The notes below the pieces were generated by a model. That model did not search any database and was not told where the DNA came from. It saw nothing but the letters and a program-made list of their open reading frames with translations. From positions 1 through 46,919 of the forward strand of contig NZ_JAKRGC010000019.1 of the NCBI RefSeq assembly GCF_022347745.1: a stretch of DNA of 46,919 nt, read 5' to 3'. The DNA is from Streptomyces sp. OfavH-34-F. GTDB lineage: Bacteria > Actinomycetota > Actinomycetes > Streptomycetales > Streptomycetaceae. A program made the translations under genes and the position numbers. This document shows, piece by piece, positions 29,424-38,439 of the stretch; the first letter of the stretch is position 1, and each line of letters begins with the position of its first letter.

Positions 29424-31976
29424 TCAGGACTTCGGGCGGGGTGGCCCGGCCGGCCGGGTTGCCCGGCGGATGCGCCGGGGAGATCCTGCGCTGGTGCCCG
29501 GTGCCGCAGGCGCCGCGCCGCTGTCCGAGCCGGCTGGCTTGGCCGTCGGCGTGGTGGGCGCGTGCGGCAGCGCCGGGACCGAAGCCGGGCCTGCAGGGTT
29601 GGCCGTCGGCGTGGCCTTCGGAGCCGAGGAGCCAGGGCGGGGTGCCGTTCCCGGGACACGCGGTGCGGTGGCCGCGGCCCGGGTGCCCGGTGGAGTGGGC
29701 GGCTTGGGCTGTGCGGTCGGCTGCGCCATCCCGAGCTGAACGTTGGCTCCGTGGCGCCCCACGAACTTGCCCGCGGTGGCGACGTTGCGCACGTACTCGT
29801 CCTTGAAGGCCTTCGCCTCGCCGACCTTCTTGTCGACCCGGGCCGTCGCGCGGCTCCTGACTGCGGTGAGCTGACCCTTGACCTCGCTGGCGCGGGCCTT
29901 GGCAAACGTGGCGCCCCGCTTGGTCACGGCGACGCCCCGCGGGATGCCGACGGGGGCACCGACGGTCGCCAGGGCGGTGAACTTCGTGGCCTTCCAGCCA
30001 TACTTGCCAGCCGCGGCCGCCACCTTGCCGGTGGCCATCGTCGCCCTGCCGCCTCGGCTCTGGGACATCTTGTTCGCCGCGGCCGTCGCCAGACGCTTCT
30101 TCAGGGTCTGCTTGGCGACGTTCTGCGCCGCGATCTTCGCCGCCGTCGCGGTGCCGCCGGTGCCCACCGCCGCGGCGACGTTGGTCGCCAGCTTCGCGGC
30201 CGAGCGGACGCGCCCGCCCTTCTTGCCGCCCTGCGGCGGACCGGTCCACAGCTGCCGGGCGGTGCGGCCGGCCTTCCCGAGCGGCTGCGTGACCTTCCGG
30301 GCTTCGCCGCGGGCTTCACCCCAGACCTGCTTCAGACCGGGCGCGGTCTCGGCGTACCGCCCCGGGCGGCTGAAGACGCTCTGCCGGGAGCCGCCGACTC
30401 GGGCGTTGGCCAGGCGCCGGTTCAGGTTGACGGAGATCTGCCGGGCGGTTTCCTTGATCTTTTTGTGGCCGGCCAGGCCCGCGATCGCGGTGATGTCGAT
30501 TGCAATGAACTTCACAGCAAGGACGCTGCCGGTGTCGGCGCGGACCAGCGCGATGATGATCAGGATGAAGATCGACAGGAAGAGGATCGACAGCACCACG
30601 GCCAGTACGGCCTTGGTGATCGCCGCGACCCACCGCCACAGGACGCTGCGGCCGCCGCCGGGCAGGATGCCGGCACACAGGGCCCAGTGGCCGCGGATGG
30701 CCTCGAAAGCGATCCACCCCTGCGCAGTGAGGAAGCCTCCGGTGACCAGAACCACCAGGACGGAGACGATGATCGCGGCGATGGCGACGAACAGGGCGGA
30801 AAACGTCAGGTCGGCGGATGCCTTCTTTGCCTGGATCTTGGTTTTTTGGCCCTCGCATGTCTTGGTGAACAGGTCACCTGCGTTGAGGAGCTGATCGTTG
30901 TATGAGGCGCCGCCGGGATTCGCCCGGGAGCCCTCCCAGAAGTTGATCCCGTTCTGCTTGTAGTTGTATTCGACCAGTTTGGCCTTGGCGAACGCCTTGG
31001 CGCACTGTCCATCGAAAACCTGCCCATAGAGCATGAGTTGCGTCGGTTTGACGATGAAGGCATCGACCAGGGCATCTTTGATCGGTTTGCTCACATTGGA
31101 GGTCCGCGCCTGAATGTGATTCGGGTCGTCGGACAGCACCAGGCTGGAGACTTGCAAGGACAGATCCTTCGCCTTACCCAGCAGACCTTCCTTGGACAGC
31201 AACATCGTCGACCCGCCGGGGCCGGGCTGGTCCTGGGTTCCGAGCAGCACCTGGGCCGGTGAGAGCAGTACCGTGGTGGCGATCGCGGCGACGACCAGGG
31301 AGACTCCGGCCTCTGCGAAGCCGCGGGACTTCTGCTTGAACATGATGTGCCAGCCCGCGTACACGCCCGCGAACAGCAGGAACAGGCCGGGCAGGCCCAT
31401 CCTGTTGATCATCTGGTCGCGGATGGTCGTGGCGATGTCGTCGACCGGACCGACAAAGATCTTGGCCAGCCCGAAGTCCAGCGCCCACTTGATCAACCAG
31501 CACGCGAACCCGATGAACCACTTGGCGACACCGAAGAACAGCTGCGCCAGGATGTCCCAGATCTTCAAGTCGATGTCGGTCCAGCCGCCGGTGTCGGCGT
31601 TGATGGTGTAGGCGCTGATCGGGACGCCGTACTGGTCCTTCACGTTGAACGGCTGGAGCAGTCCGTTCGAGCCGTCGGCGGGCGACGTGCTCAGGTCCTT
31701 GACGGGCTTCCCGTCCGGCGGCGCCGGAGTCAGCCCCGGCCGCGGCTCGGTGATCGGATTCGGTTTGGTCGGCTTCGGCTTCGGCGTCGGGGTCGGCTTG
31801 CTGGTCGGCGTGGAGCCCGGAGCGGACGGAGCGGGGCCAGGTGCCGGCGTGGGGGCCGGGTCCGCCCACGCCAGGGCGCCGAACAGGGCGAGGATGAGCG
31901 CGATCGGAATCGCCAGGAGCCAGATCCGGCGTCGCCCGGCCGCCGGGTGACGCCGGGCGGTCCGTCGGGCGTTCAC
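29424..31976 (-). CDS. VirB6/TrbL-like polytopic channel protein
   Basis: 850 residues from a GTG at 31976 that overlaps the VirB4-like stop (GTGA). A signal or first transmembrane segment (IWLLAIPIALILALFGALAWA) precedes a Pro-rich linker. Several hydrophobic helices follow at about 140-280 (LFFGVAKWFIGFACWLI, GLPGLFLLFAGVYAGWHIMF) and at about 395-510 (LFVAIAAIIVSVLVVLVTG, AVVLSILFLSIFILIIIALV). The last 300 residues are basic, Ala-rich and presumably cytoplasmic, ending in a Pro/Ala tail. This is the layout of the large VirB6-type inner-membrane proteins of Gram-positive type IV systems. Confidence 0.75.
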   Translation of the reverse strand: MNARRTARRHPAAGRRRIWLLAIPIALILALFGALAWADPAPTPAPGPAPSAPGSTPTSKPTPTPKPKPTKPNPITEPRPGLTPAPPDGKPVKDLSTSPADGSNGLLQPFNVKDQYGVPISAYTINADTGGWTDIDLKIWDILAQLFFGVAKWFIGFACWLIKWALDFGLAKIFVGPVDDIATTIRDQMINRMGLPGLFLLFAGVYAGWHIMFKQKSRGFAEAGVSLVVAAIATTVLLSPAQVLLGTQDQPGPGGSTMLLSKEGLLGKAKDLSLQVSSLVLSDDPNHIQARTSNVSKPIKDALVDAFIVKPTQLMLYGQVFDGQCAKAFAKAKLVEYNYKQNGINFWEGSRANPGGASYNDQLLNAGDLFTKTCEGQKTKIQAKKASADLTFSALFVAIAAIIVSVLVVLVTGGFLTAQGWIAFEAIRGHWALCAGILPGGGRSVLWRWVAAITKAVLAVVLSILFLSIFILIIIALVRADTGSVLAVKFIAIDITAIAGLAGHKKIKETARQISVNLNRRLANARVGGSRQSVFSRPGRYAETAPGLKQVWGEARGEARKVTQPLGKAGRTARQLWTGPPQGGKKGGRVRSAAKLATNVAAAVGTGGTATAAKIAAQNVAKQTLKKRLATAAANKMSQSRGGRATMATGKVAAAAGKYGWKATKFTALATVGAPVGIPRGVAVTKRGATFAKARASEVKGQLTAVRSRATARVDKKVGEAKAFKDEYVRNVATAGKFVGRHGANVQLGMAQPTAQPKPPTPPGTRAAATAPRVPGTAPRPGSSAPKATPTANPAGPASVPALPHAPTTPTAKPAGSDSGAAPAAPGTSAGSPRRIRRATRPAGPPRPKS

Positions 31977-34582
31977 GCGAAGCTCTTCTCAAGCACCGGG
32001 ATCGCGTCCAGGTCCTCGACGTCGGTGTCCTTGCCGCCCGGAGTGGTGTGGATCGCCTCCGCCGTGTGCTCGTCCGCGGGGATCAGCACCTTCATGCCGC
32101 CGATGCGCTTGCGCAGGTCGCGGTAGAGGCACTCGCCGGCCCTCAGCAGACGTTCGGTGTCGGAGACGTTGATCGGGCTCAGATTCTCCGTGATCACCTT
32201 GATCATCTGCAGGTCGGCCGGGTCCAGGTCGAGGAACTCCAGACACCGGCTGGCCAGCGCCTTACCGCGGTGGCGGAAGACGAAAATGTGGGAGAGCAAG
32301 GAGCGGATCTTGTCGCCGATCTCGTTCTTCGGTCCGATGTCGTACGGGTCGTGGCTCCCGGCGAACGCGCCGGCGAAGTGCTTGCGCCCGTCCGCGATGA
32401 GCTCGAGCAGCAGGTTGGAGCCCTCCGCGCTCGAGGTCAGCCACCAGCACTCGTCCAGGAACACCCCGCAGAACTCGGCGGGGTTGGAGAACGCCACCTC
32501 CCTGCACAGCGCGGTGATGAGGTACATCAGGCGCCATCCGAAGAGCTTTTCGATCTCCAGGCTGCCCAGGCGGTGCTCGGCGAGCTCCTCCTTGGTGGGC
32601 AGGCCGATCCGGTCGACCGCGAACACGATCGAGTCGGCGTTGGTGATCTGAACGACCGGAAGCGTCGGATCGAAGATCACCTTGGCCAGGTCCTTCTTGG
32701 CCAGGGCCCGCAGGGTACGCAGCAACTCGCTGGCTGCGGCGCGCACCGCGGCGTCGTTGGGCTCCTCCGGGTCCGGGGTCTTGGCCCGCCGGGTCAGCGT
32801 GTCCATCAGGGCGCTCATGCTCGGGTTCGGCGCGAGCCGGGTCGCCTCGATGGCCTCGGCCAGCGTGACGCCCTCGACGCTCATGGAGCCGATGCCCAGC
32901 AGCGGCGTCAAGAAGGACTCGCAGTACCGGGCGGCCCGCGGGCCGCGGAAGACCCGCAGGGGGTCGAGGCTAATGTCGGCGTTCTCGTCGACGCGGATGA
33001 TCTGGGTGCTTCCCGGGCACGCAGCGGCGAACCGGCTCCATTCCTGCTGCGGGGTGCGGTCGATGACCAACGCCCGGCCACGGCTGCCGGCGGTGCCCTC
33101 GCGGTGACCGGTGGCCAGGATCGAGTGCATGGCGGTCTTCATGGCCACGCTCTTGCCGGACCCGAGCTCGCCGACGAACGCTGCAGAGGCGCTCGCGTTG
33201 ACCTTCGGGCCGTGGCTGAAGTCCACCAGGACCGGCCGCACGCCGCCCCCGTTGAGCTGGAGCCCGTACAGGCTGCCGGTGTCGTCGCCGAGCGCCGCGC
33301 CGCAGAAGGGGAGCGCCATGGCGAAGTCCTTGGCGAGGAGGAACTGGTTGTAGTCCGCGACCGGCTTGGGCGTGGGGACGCCGGGGAGCATTGCGTGGAA
33401 GAGGGCGGCCTGGTCGCCGACCGGCCGCACCAGGGTGTAGTCGTTGCCGCCGAAGTGCGCGGCCAGGCTGCTCGCCTTCTCGTTGGCCTCGTCCGCGTCC
33501 GCACCCCATACGCACGTCATGACGGTCGCCCGTATCTCGACTTCGGTCGCGGAGGCGGTCAGCCGGTCGCGGTACTCGTCCAGCGAGAAGCTGGCCTTGT
33601 CCAGGGACGCCGGGACGCCGGCGGTCTCCCCCTCGTACTCAGAGCGCTGATGGGCCAGTTCCCGCTGCTGGCGGCGCGAGCGCGGCTCGGCCTTGGAGCC
33701 GGTTTCGACGTTCAACCTCACGGCCCAGTCGACCGGGAAGCCGAAGTCGTCGAGCGCGCTCAAGTACTCGCTGCCCGGGAAGATGAAGCTCTCCGGCATC
33801 TCCGAGAGCACCAGAAATGCCTGGTAGCTGTCGCCGTGCTCGCTCGTCGACTTGAGGTACCGGCGCCGGAAAGGGTTGGCCGGCGCCTTCGAAGTGCTGT
33901 CGGCGCGCGCGCCCTCGTCGAGGATGACCTGCGTGTGCGCGGTGACGGTGTGCCCGCGGCCGCGCAGGGAGCGGGGCGCTCCCTCCTCGGGCAGGAGGGG
34001 CTCGCTGATGCCGCGGCGGGCGCTGTGCCCGTAGATCCACAGGATCTCGGCCTCGGTGGCCGGCCTCAGCTTGATGCCGGTCGGCCAGGACGCGGCCATC
34101 CGCCGGGCGTCGGCGAATCGTTTCTCTTCCTCGGCGATGCTCACCGGCGGTACCGACAGGCCGAGGGTGGACAGCAGCTCCCCCTGGGCGGAGGCGAAGA
34201 CGGCCTTGGCCGACTCCTTGAAGTCGGAGCTCGGCAGCGGCATCGCAATGAAGTCCACCCGGCCCGTCAGCTCCCAGTTCTCGAGCTGGTCGAGGACCTT
34301 CAGGGACAGGTCGATGTACTCCGGGCTCTTGTCCAGGTCCACGCCCGAGGTCATCCGCGTGACGACGGAGGCGGCATCGACCTGGGGGCACAGCGACAGC
34401 AGCAGGACTTCGCCCCGCAGCGACTTGAAGAGGGCTTCGAGCGCGTCCAGGCGCTCCCGCTTGGTGGCGCGGCTGGCGTGGGTGTAGTTCTCCGAGTCCA
34501 CCTTCCACACGCCCCACACGGCGGCGTGCTTGGTCCAAAGGAGGTGGCCGCTGATGTGCCGGACGGGGAGGCGCATGATCAT
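31973..34582 (-). CDS. VirB4-like conjugation ATPase
   Basis: 869 residues (MIMRLPV; the second Met at 34576 is an alternative start). Walker A FVGELGSGKSVAMKT near residue 473, Walker B FCGVFLDECWWLT near 708, and later AFAGSHDPYDIG and LLSHIFVFRHRG match the VirB4/TraC signature. The N-terminal 400 residues form the typical VirB4 channel-contacting domain. Role: powers assembly of the transfer channel and substrate transport. Coupled to the VirB6-like gene. Confidence 0.85.
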   Translation of the reverse strand: MIMRLPVRHISGHLLWTKHAAVWGVWKVDSENYTHASRATKRERLDALEALFKSLRGEVLLLSLCPQVDAASVVTRMTSGVDLDKSPEYIDLSLKVLDQLENWELTGRVDFIAMPLPSSDFKESAKAVFASAQGELLSTLGLSVPPVSIAEEEKRFADARRMAASWPTGIKLRPATEAEILWIYGHSARRGISEPLLPEEGAPRSLRGRGHTVTAHTQVILDEGARADSTSKAPANPFRRRYLKSTSEHGDSYQAFLVLSEMPESFIFPGSEYLSALDDFGFPVDWAVRLNVETGSKAEPRSRRQQRELAHQRSEYEGETAGVPASLDKASFSLDEYRDRLTASATEVEIRATVMTCVWGADADEANEKASSLAAHFGGNDYTLVRPVGDQAALFHAMLPGVPTPKPVADYNQFLLAKDFAMALPFCGAALGDDTGSLYGLQLNGGGVRPVLVDFSHGPKVNASASAAFVGELGSGKSVAMKTAMHSILATGHREGTAGSRGRALVIDRTPQQEWSRFAAACPGSTQIIRVDENADISLDPLRVFRGPRAARYCESFLTPLLGIGSMSVEGVTLAEAIEATRLAPNPSMSALMDTLTRRAKTPDPEEPNDAAVRAAASELLRTLRALAKKDLAKVIFDPTLPVVQITNADSIVFAVDRIGLPTKEELAEHRLGSLEIEKLFGWRLMYLITALCREVAFSNPAEFCGVFLDECWWLTSSAEGSNLLLELIADGRKHFAGAFAGSHDPYDIGPKNEIGDKIRSLLSHIFVFRHRGKALASRCLEFLDLDPADLQMIKVITENLSPINVSDTERLLRAGECLYRDLRKRIGGMKVLIPADEHTAEAIHTTPGGKDTDVEDLDAIPVLEKSFA

Positions 34583-34653
34583 TTCTGCTTTCTGTGCTGG
34601 ACGTGCGAGGGATGCCGCGCCACCCGGCTGCGAGCGGCGTTGTCGTGCCTGGG

Positions 34654-34926
34654 TCAGGGGGCCGGTGCCGGTCGGGGCTCGGAGTAGGGCGCGGTGATCC
34701 GGTCCAGCGCGGTGCGGATGCGCGCCGCGCTGGACCGGATCCAGGAGGAGAAGCCCTCCTCGGTCACGTGGCCGTGCCGGGCCTCGGCGACCGGCCCGTC
34801 GTGGCGCTCGGCAGCCGTTTCGAGGTGGGCCATAGCGGCGACCAGGTCGGTGATCAGCGGTGTCTCGATGCGAGCGACCGTGCGGACGTGGTCACAGGCG
34901 GCGGGGGAGGGGGAGATGGCGTTCAT
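34654..34926 (-). CDS. Hypothetical protein, 90 aa, in the transfer operon
   Basis: ATG 34926 with AAGGAC upstream. A helical protein (ITDLVAAMAHLETAAERH, FSSWIRSSAARIRTALDR) with a Pro-rich tail and no membrane segment. Located between the TcpE-like and VirB4-like genes, so probably a cytoplasmic accessory factor of transfer. No family recognised. Confidence 0.55.
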   Translation of the reverse strand: MNAISPSPAACDHVRTVARIETPLITDLVAAMAHLETAAERHDGPVAEARHGHVTEEGFSSWIRSSAARIRTALDRITAPYSEPRPAPAP

Positions 34927-34957
34927 GGTGAAGTCCTTCTGGAAGCGGAGCGGGGGA

Positions 34958-35530
34958 TCAGTGCTCGTCGAGGGAGGCGAGCAGGGCTTGCAGGCCCGAC
35001 CTGGCCGGCGGACGGCGCGGAGCCGCGGGCGTCGGGACGGGAACGGTGCGCGCCGGCCGGGTGGGGGCCGGCGCCACGGCGACCGGCATGGCAGCAGCCG
35101 CTCGGACGGCCTTCGGCTTGTCCCGGGCGGGCGTTCGCACGTGGACGGTGCAGGTGGCAAGGGCCAGTCGCGGCCGGCTCCGGTGCTGGGGCGAGCCCGC
35201 CAACCGTCCGCCGGCCGGCGTCGAGGCATAGACCAGGAGGCTGCGCAGCGCGCGGGCCGGGTCGCGTCCGTCCAGGCGGGCGTAGCGCAGCACCCAGGCT
35301 GTGCCCCAGGGAAGGACGATCATCACGAGGATGTTCATGACGCCGAAGTGGGCCCACAGCTGCCGGGTGATGACCAGGAGCAGGAAGGCGGCGACCATCG
35401 TCACGATCTGGGTGATCGTGTACGGGCCTCCCGGCAGCCGGCCAGCGCCCGGGAGCTTCCCGATCACCAGCGGGTGCCGGCGCGCCCGCGTGTACGAGTG
35501 GCCGATCAGCTGTTCCTCGTCGGCACTCAT
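34958..35530 (-). CDS. TcpE/PrgI-like conjugation membrane protein
   Basis: 190 residues; ATG 35530 overlaps the preceding stop (ATGA). Two adjacent transmembrane helices at about 39-57 (TITQIVTMVAAFLLLVITRQ) and 62-81 (FGVMNILVMIVLPWGTAWVL), preceded by SYTRARRHPLVIGKLPG. This matches the small TcpE/PrgI-type subunits of Gram-positive systems, followed here by a longer Ala/Pro/Arg-rich cytoplasmic tail. It probably contacts the VirB4-like ATPase. Confidence 0.65.
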   Translation of the reverse strand: MSADEEQLIGHSYTRARRHPLVIGKLPGAGRLPGGPYTITQIVTMVAAFLLLVITRQLWAHFGVMNILVMIVLPWGTAWVLRYARLDGRDPARALRSLLVYASTPAGGRLAGSPQHRSRPRLALATCTVHVRTPARDKPKAVRAAAAMPVAVAPAPTRPARTVPVPTPAAPRRPPARSGLQALLASLDEH

Positions 35531-35856
35531 GTCGACTGCCCGGCGTCAACGGTCGCCGCCACCTCTCGGGGCGCGACCTGGACAGCCTTCGGCTGGGGCG
35601 CGCTGTTGACCTCCGAGCCGACCTTCGTCTGCAGGGACGGCATGTTGGCTATGCCCCACAGCACCAGCGCGCCCAGGAGGAAGGCGACCACGGTGGCGAC
35701 CCAGCTCTTGGTACGCCAGTAGGCGCCGAAGATTGCAATGACGACGCCGACGCCGGCCACGAGCTTGACGAGGGTGCCGATCTGGTTCGTCTTGGTCGTG
35801 GCCCAGGTGATGATGTCGCCCGCCAGCAGGACGCTGTTCGGATCGGTGGTGTGCAT
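35527..35856 (-). CDS. Small two-helix membrane protein, VirB2/TrbC-like candidate
   Basis: 109 residues, ATG 35856. Hydrophobic helices at about 28-46 (TLVKLVAGVGVVIAIFGAYW) and 51-71 (WVATVVAFLLGALVLWGIAN), with a short N terminus. Size and hairpin topology fit a pilin-like or channel-lining subunit. Coupled to the TcpE-like gene by ATGA. Confidence 0.55.
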   Translation of the reverse strand: MHTTDPNSVLLAGDIITWATTKTNQIGTLVKLVAGVGVVIAIFGAYWRTKSWVATVVAFLLGALVLWGIANMPSLQTKVGSEVNSAPQPKAVQVAPREVAATVDAGQST

Positions 35857-35882
35857 GAGTGTTCTCTCTCGTTTCTCGTCGG

Positions 35883-36989
35883 TCAGGAGGGGGACGGCGA
35901 CGGCGAGGCATCCGTGCTCGAGTCGTCGGGGTCAGGGGAAGGGGTGACCAGCGCCGGGCTGCTGTCGCGCTGGAGCACCGGGGCGGTGTCGAGGGAGGCA
36001 ACCTCCCAACGGCCGCCGCGCGAGTGCAGCGACAGCGTGTAGCTGAGGGGGTAGCTCGAACCGGAGTCGTCCTTGGCAGTGACCGTGGCCAGGGCGTGGC
36101 GGACTGCGCCGTCGCCGGGCACCGTCGTGTTGCTGGCACTGCCCGAGTCATCGGCGACGTCGGTGATCTCGACGTCGGTGTAAGGAGCCGGGGCGACGGG
36201 CTGCAGGGGCACGCCGGGCGACATGTAGCGGTCCAGGCCTCCCTTGCCGGCCAGGTAGGCGTTGAGGAAGCCCGAGATGGTCTGCGTCGCGGGGTCGGCC
36301 GGGTTGTTGCCGCGGTCCGTTCCGTAGCCGAGGCTGCTGGGCTTCAGCGAGGCGGGCGCGGCGACCTGGGCCGGAAGCGCGGTCGCCGCGTAGCCGGTGG
36401 CGGAGTCGTCGGACTTCTTGGTCCCGCCAGCGGACACAGGGCCCAACGCCTGGACCGGGACCTGGTAGTACTGCAGGCCGGCGTCGACCCAGGCGCCCTT
36501 GGCTGTCTTCTGCGCCACACGGGCCGCGACGGTCACCGACCAGTAGCCCGGCTGCACCTCACGGCTGGCCACCGCGACCGTGCTCGTGGCGCTGCGCTTG
36601 CCCGGCGCGTTCGTCAGGGTGACCGAGCCGGAGAAGAACGGGTTGAGCGAGGACTCGGTCCCTTGCCCGGCCTCCAGGTAGGCCGTCACGTACAGCTGAG
36701 CCCACCCGCCAGGCCCGGTGTCTGAGGCCGACTGAGCGGCCGGTGCCGTCACCGGCGCACCCTGAGCGGGGCTGGAGGAGGCGAGCAGCGAGGCGGTCCC
36801 GAGCAGCGGGCCGGAGGCGATCAGGGCCCAGGCGCCGATCCGGGCCAGCCGGGCGGCGCCCGACAGCCCGGCGGTGGTGGTCTGCCAGCCGGTCTCCGCC
36901 TCGGAGTCGACTGCTTCCGCTTCCGGCTGTGCCACGGGGAGGTCGTCCCATGTCTCGTCCTCGGCCGCCGGACGTCGGCGGAACCTCAC
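35883..36989 (-). CDS. TcpC-like conjugal transfer protein
   Basis: 368 residues from a GTG at 36989 that overlaps the upstream stop (GTGA). A cytoplasmic N terminus, one transmembrane helix (about 45-70; ARIGAWALIASGPLLGTASL) and a long extracellular part with two similar halves, the second (TISGFLNAYLAGKGGLDRYM ... GRWEVASLD) typical of the NTF2-like domain of TcpC (VirB8 equivalent). The Ser/Pro/Asp tail is low complexity. It is expected to link the inner-membrane complex to the cell wall. Confidence 0.75.
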   Translation of the reverse strand: MRFRRRPAAEDETWDDLPVAQPEAEAVDSEAETGWQTTTAGLSGAARLARIGAWALIASGPLLGTASLLASSSPAQGAPVTAPAAQSASDTGPGGWAQLYVTAYLEAGQGTESSLNPFFSGSVTLTNAPGKRSATSTVAVASREVQPGYWSVTVAARVAQKTAKGAWVDAGLQYYQVPVQALGPVSAGGTKKSDDSATGYAATALPAQVAAPASLKPSSLGYGTDRGNNPADPATQTISGFLNAYLAGKGGLDRYMSPGVPLQPVAPAPYTDVEITDVADDSGSASNTTVPGDGAVRHALATVTAKDDSGSSYPLSYTLSLHSRGGRWEVASLDTAPVLQRDSSPALVTPSPDPDDSSTDASPSPSPS

Positions 36990-37327
36990 GACGCCCTCCG
37001 CTCTGCCTGGGCGGTGATGACGGCGCGGATCCGCTCGCGCAGTTCCTCGGGGGAACGCCGGAGCATCGATTCCCAAGACCGCAGGGCTGCCTCGGAGTCG
37101 GCCTCCATGAAGTGGCGCAGTGCCTGGTGTACGCCACGGTCGAGCGGGTCGAGGACGAGGGCGGTGCCCAGCTGGGTCAGCTGGCGCCGGGCCCGGGCGA
37201 CGCGGGTCTCGTCTTCGTCGAGCAGGGGTTCGGTGGATCCGGGCGGGCCGGTGAGAGAAGTGGACACGGTGGGACTCCCGGTCTCGGTGATGGGCTGGGG
37301 GAAGAGGTCGTGAACGCGGATCGCCAC
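36986..37327 (-). CDS. Hypothetical protein, 113 aa, in the transfer operon
   Basis: GTG start at 37327; a GTG at 37267 with GGGAG upstream is an alternative. Helical C-terminal half (RSPEELRERIRAVITAQAERR), no membrane segment. Coupled to the TcpC-like gene. No family recognised. Confidence 0.5.
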   Translation of the reverse strand: MAIRVHDLFPQPITETGSPTVSTSLTGPPGSTEPLLDEDETRVARARRQLTQLGTALVLDPLDRGVHQALRHFMEADSEAALRSWESMLRRSPEELRERIRAVITAQAERRAS

Positions 37328-37375
37328 TAGAGGTGCGGTTCGGTCCTGCGGTGTGACGGCCGGCGGCGGGGAACT

Positions 37376-38401
37376 TCAGACGGTGGCGAGGTAGCCGTTC
37401 AGGTCGGCGTCGCGCAGGGGGCGGACGGCGCGGCTGGCGCGCTGCCGGAGCCGGGCGCCCTCCGCGCCCATCGCACGGGTGGTGCGGAACGCCTGGTCGT
37501 GGTCGAGCGCGGTGCTGAGGTAGTACTCCGTGATCCGCTGCGCGTCAGAGACCTTGAGCGCCTCGATGTCCACCGCCCACATGACGAGGGCGAGCAGTTC
37601 GGTACGTGCTTCGCCGTCGGTCAGCTCCGGCTCCTTGCTGCTCACGAGCTCGAGCTCCGCGGCGTGGGCCAGGAGGTCCGCGAGCTCGACCTGGAGGAGG
37701 GGGTCGCCTCCGTCGGCGCCGAGCAGCGGCACCTGCGGATCGCCGGCGAGGGGTGCGAGGGAGTTGGTGATCTTCCGGAGTTCGCGACGGTTGTCGAAGT
37801 CGTCGGCCAGGATGCTCTGCGCCAGCGACAGCGTGTCCATAGCGAGGTTCGCGAAGATGGAGCGGGGGCGGCGCTCCAGCGGGTAGGTCCGGACGTTCTC
37901 GAACAGCGCGCTCAGGACGGTGCCGAAGACGACCTCCCAGTCGACGCCGGGACGGAGCTGGGTCTTGGCCGTCAAGATCGCCTTGGGCAGCAGGACCCGA
38001 ACGGCGACCTTCCAGGCGAGCTCGCTGTCGAAGCCCTCGCCCGCTGCTCGCCGCACCAGCACGGTCATGGTCTGGTCGTGTCCGGCCCAGTCGCCGCGCC
38101 GGTACAGCGAGACCAGCAGCTGCACGATGTCCTGAGGGGTGTGGACGTCGACGAGCTCGGCGTGCTCCCGCGACCAGCGGGTGACCCCCTCGGCGGCGCG
38201 CGGATCGCTGCACAGGACCTCCCAGTCCCGGTTCATGCGCTGCAGAGCGCCGTACCCGGAACCCGAGGGGGCGGTGGCCGCGGCGGTGCGGACCTTGGAG
38301 GCCACGTCCGTCTCCGTCCAGTTCCGGTTCATGCGCAGTACGGCGCCGTACCGGGACTGGGAGGGAGCGGTGGCAGAGGCGGTGCGGTTCTTGATGGCCA
38401 C
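37376..38401 (-). CDS. Hypothetical protein with duplicated N terminus, first gene of the transfer operon
   Basis: 341 residues from GTG 38401, after GAAAGGACGG. Residues 1-32 and 33-64 are near copies (RTASATAPSQSRYGA then RTAAATAPSGSGYGA, each followed by RMNRxW): a 96-bp tandem duplication that even copied the start region. The remainder (NRDWEVLCSDPRAAEGVTRW, RTYPLERRPRSIFANLAMDT, MWAVDIEALKVSDAQRITEYYL) is helical and resembles Streptomyces proteins with faint sigma-factor-like character. That likeness is from memory and weak. An operator-like palindrome lies upstream at 38421-38439. Confidence 0.6.
   Translation of the reverse strand: MAIKNRTASATAPSQSRYGAVLRMNRNWTETDVASKVRTAAATAPSGSGYGALQRMNRDWEVLCSDPRAAEGVTRWSREHAELVDVHTPQDIVQLLVSLYRRGDWAGHDQTMTVLVRRAAGEGFDSELAWKVAVRVLLPKAILTAKTQLRPGVDWEVVFGTVLSALFENVRTYPLERRPRSIFANLAMDTLSLAQSILADDFDNRRELRKITNSLAPLAGDPQVPLLGADGGDPLLQVELADLLAHAAELELVSSKEPELTDGEARTELLALVMWAVDIEALKVSDAQRITEYYLSTALDHDQAFRTTRAMGAEGARLRQRASRAVRPLRDADLNGYLATV
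38305..38401 (-). repeat. 96-bp tandem duplication at the 5' end of the 341-aa gene
   Basis: The block starting ACGGACGTGGCC recurs 96 bases further into the gene with conserved reading frame, giving two copies of the same 32-residue segment. Confidence 0.75.
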
Positions 38402-38420
38402 GTCCGTGTCCGTCCTTTCG

Positions 38421-38439
38421 CGACATCTGGCTGATGTCG
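38421..38439. promoter_or_regulatory. Operator-like palindrome before the transfer operon
   Basis: CGACATCTGGCTGATGTCG, with perfect 6-base arms. Its ACATCTGGCT core is shared with the larger repeat in front of the GntR gene (43153-43192). Probable binding site of the GntR regulator. Confidence 0.5.

Noticed and set aside
32048..34687. 879-codon rightward ORF opposite the VirB4-like gene
   Set aside because: Same reason: shadow frame rich in Arg/Gly/Val, no motif, while VirB4 motifs are on the other strand.
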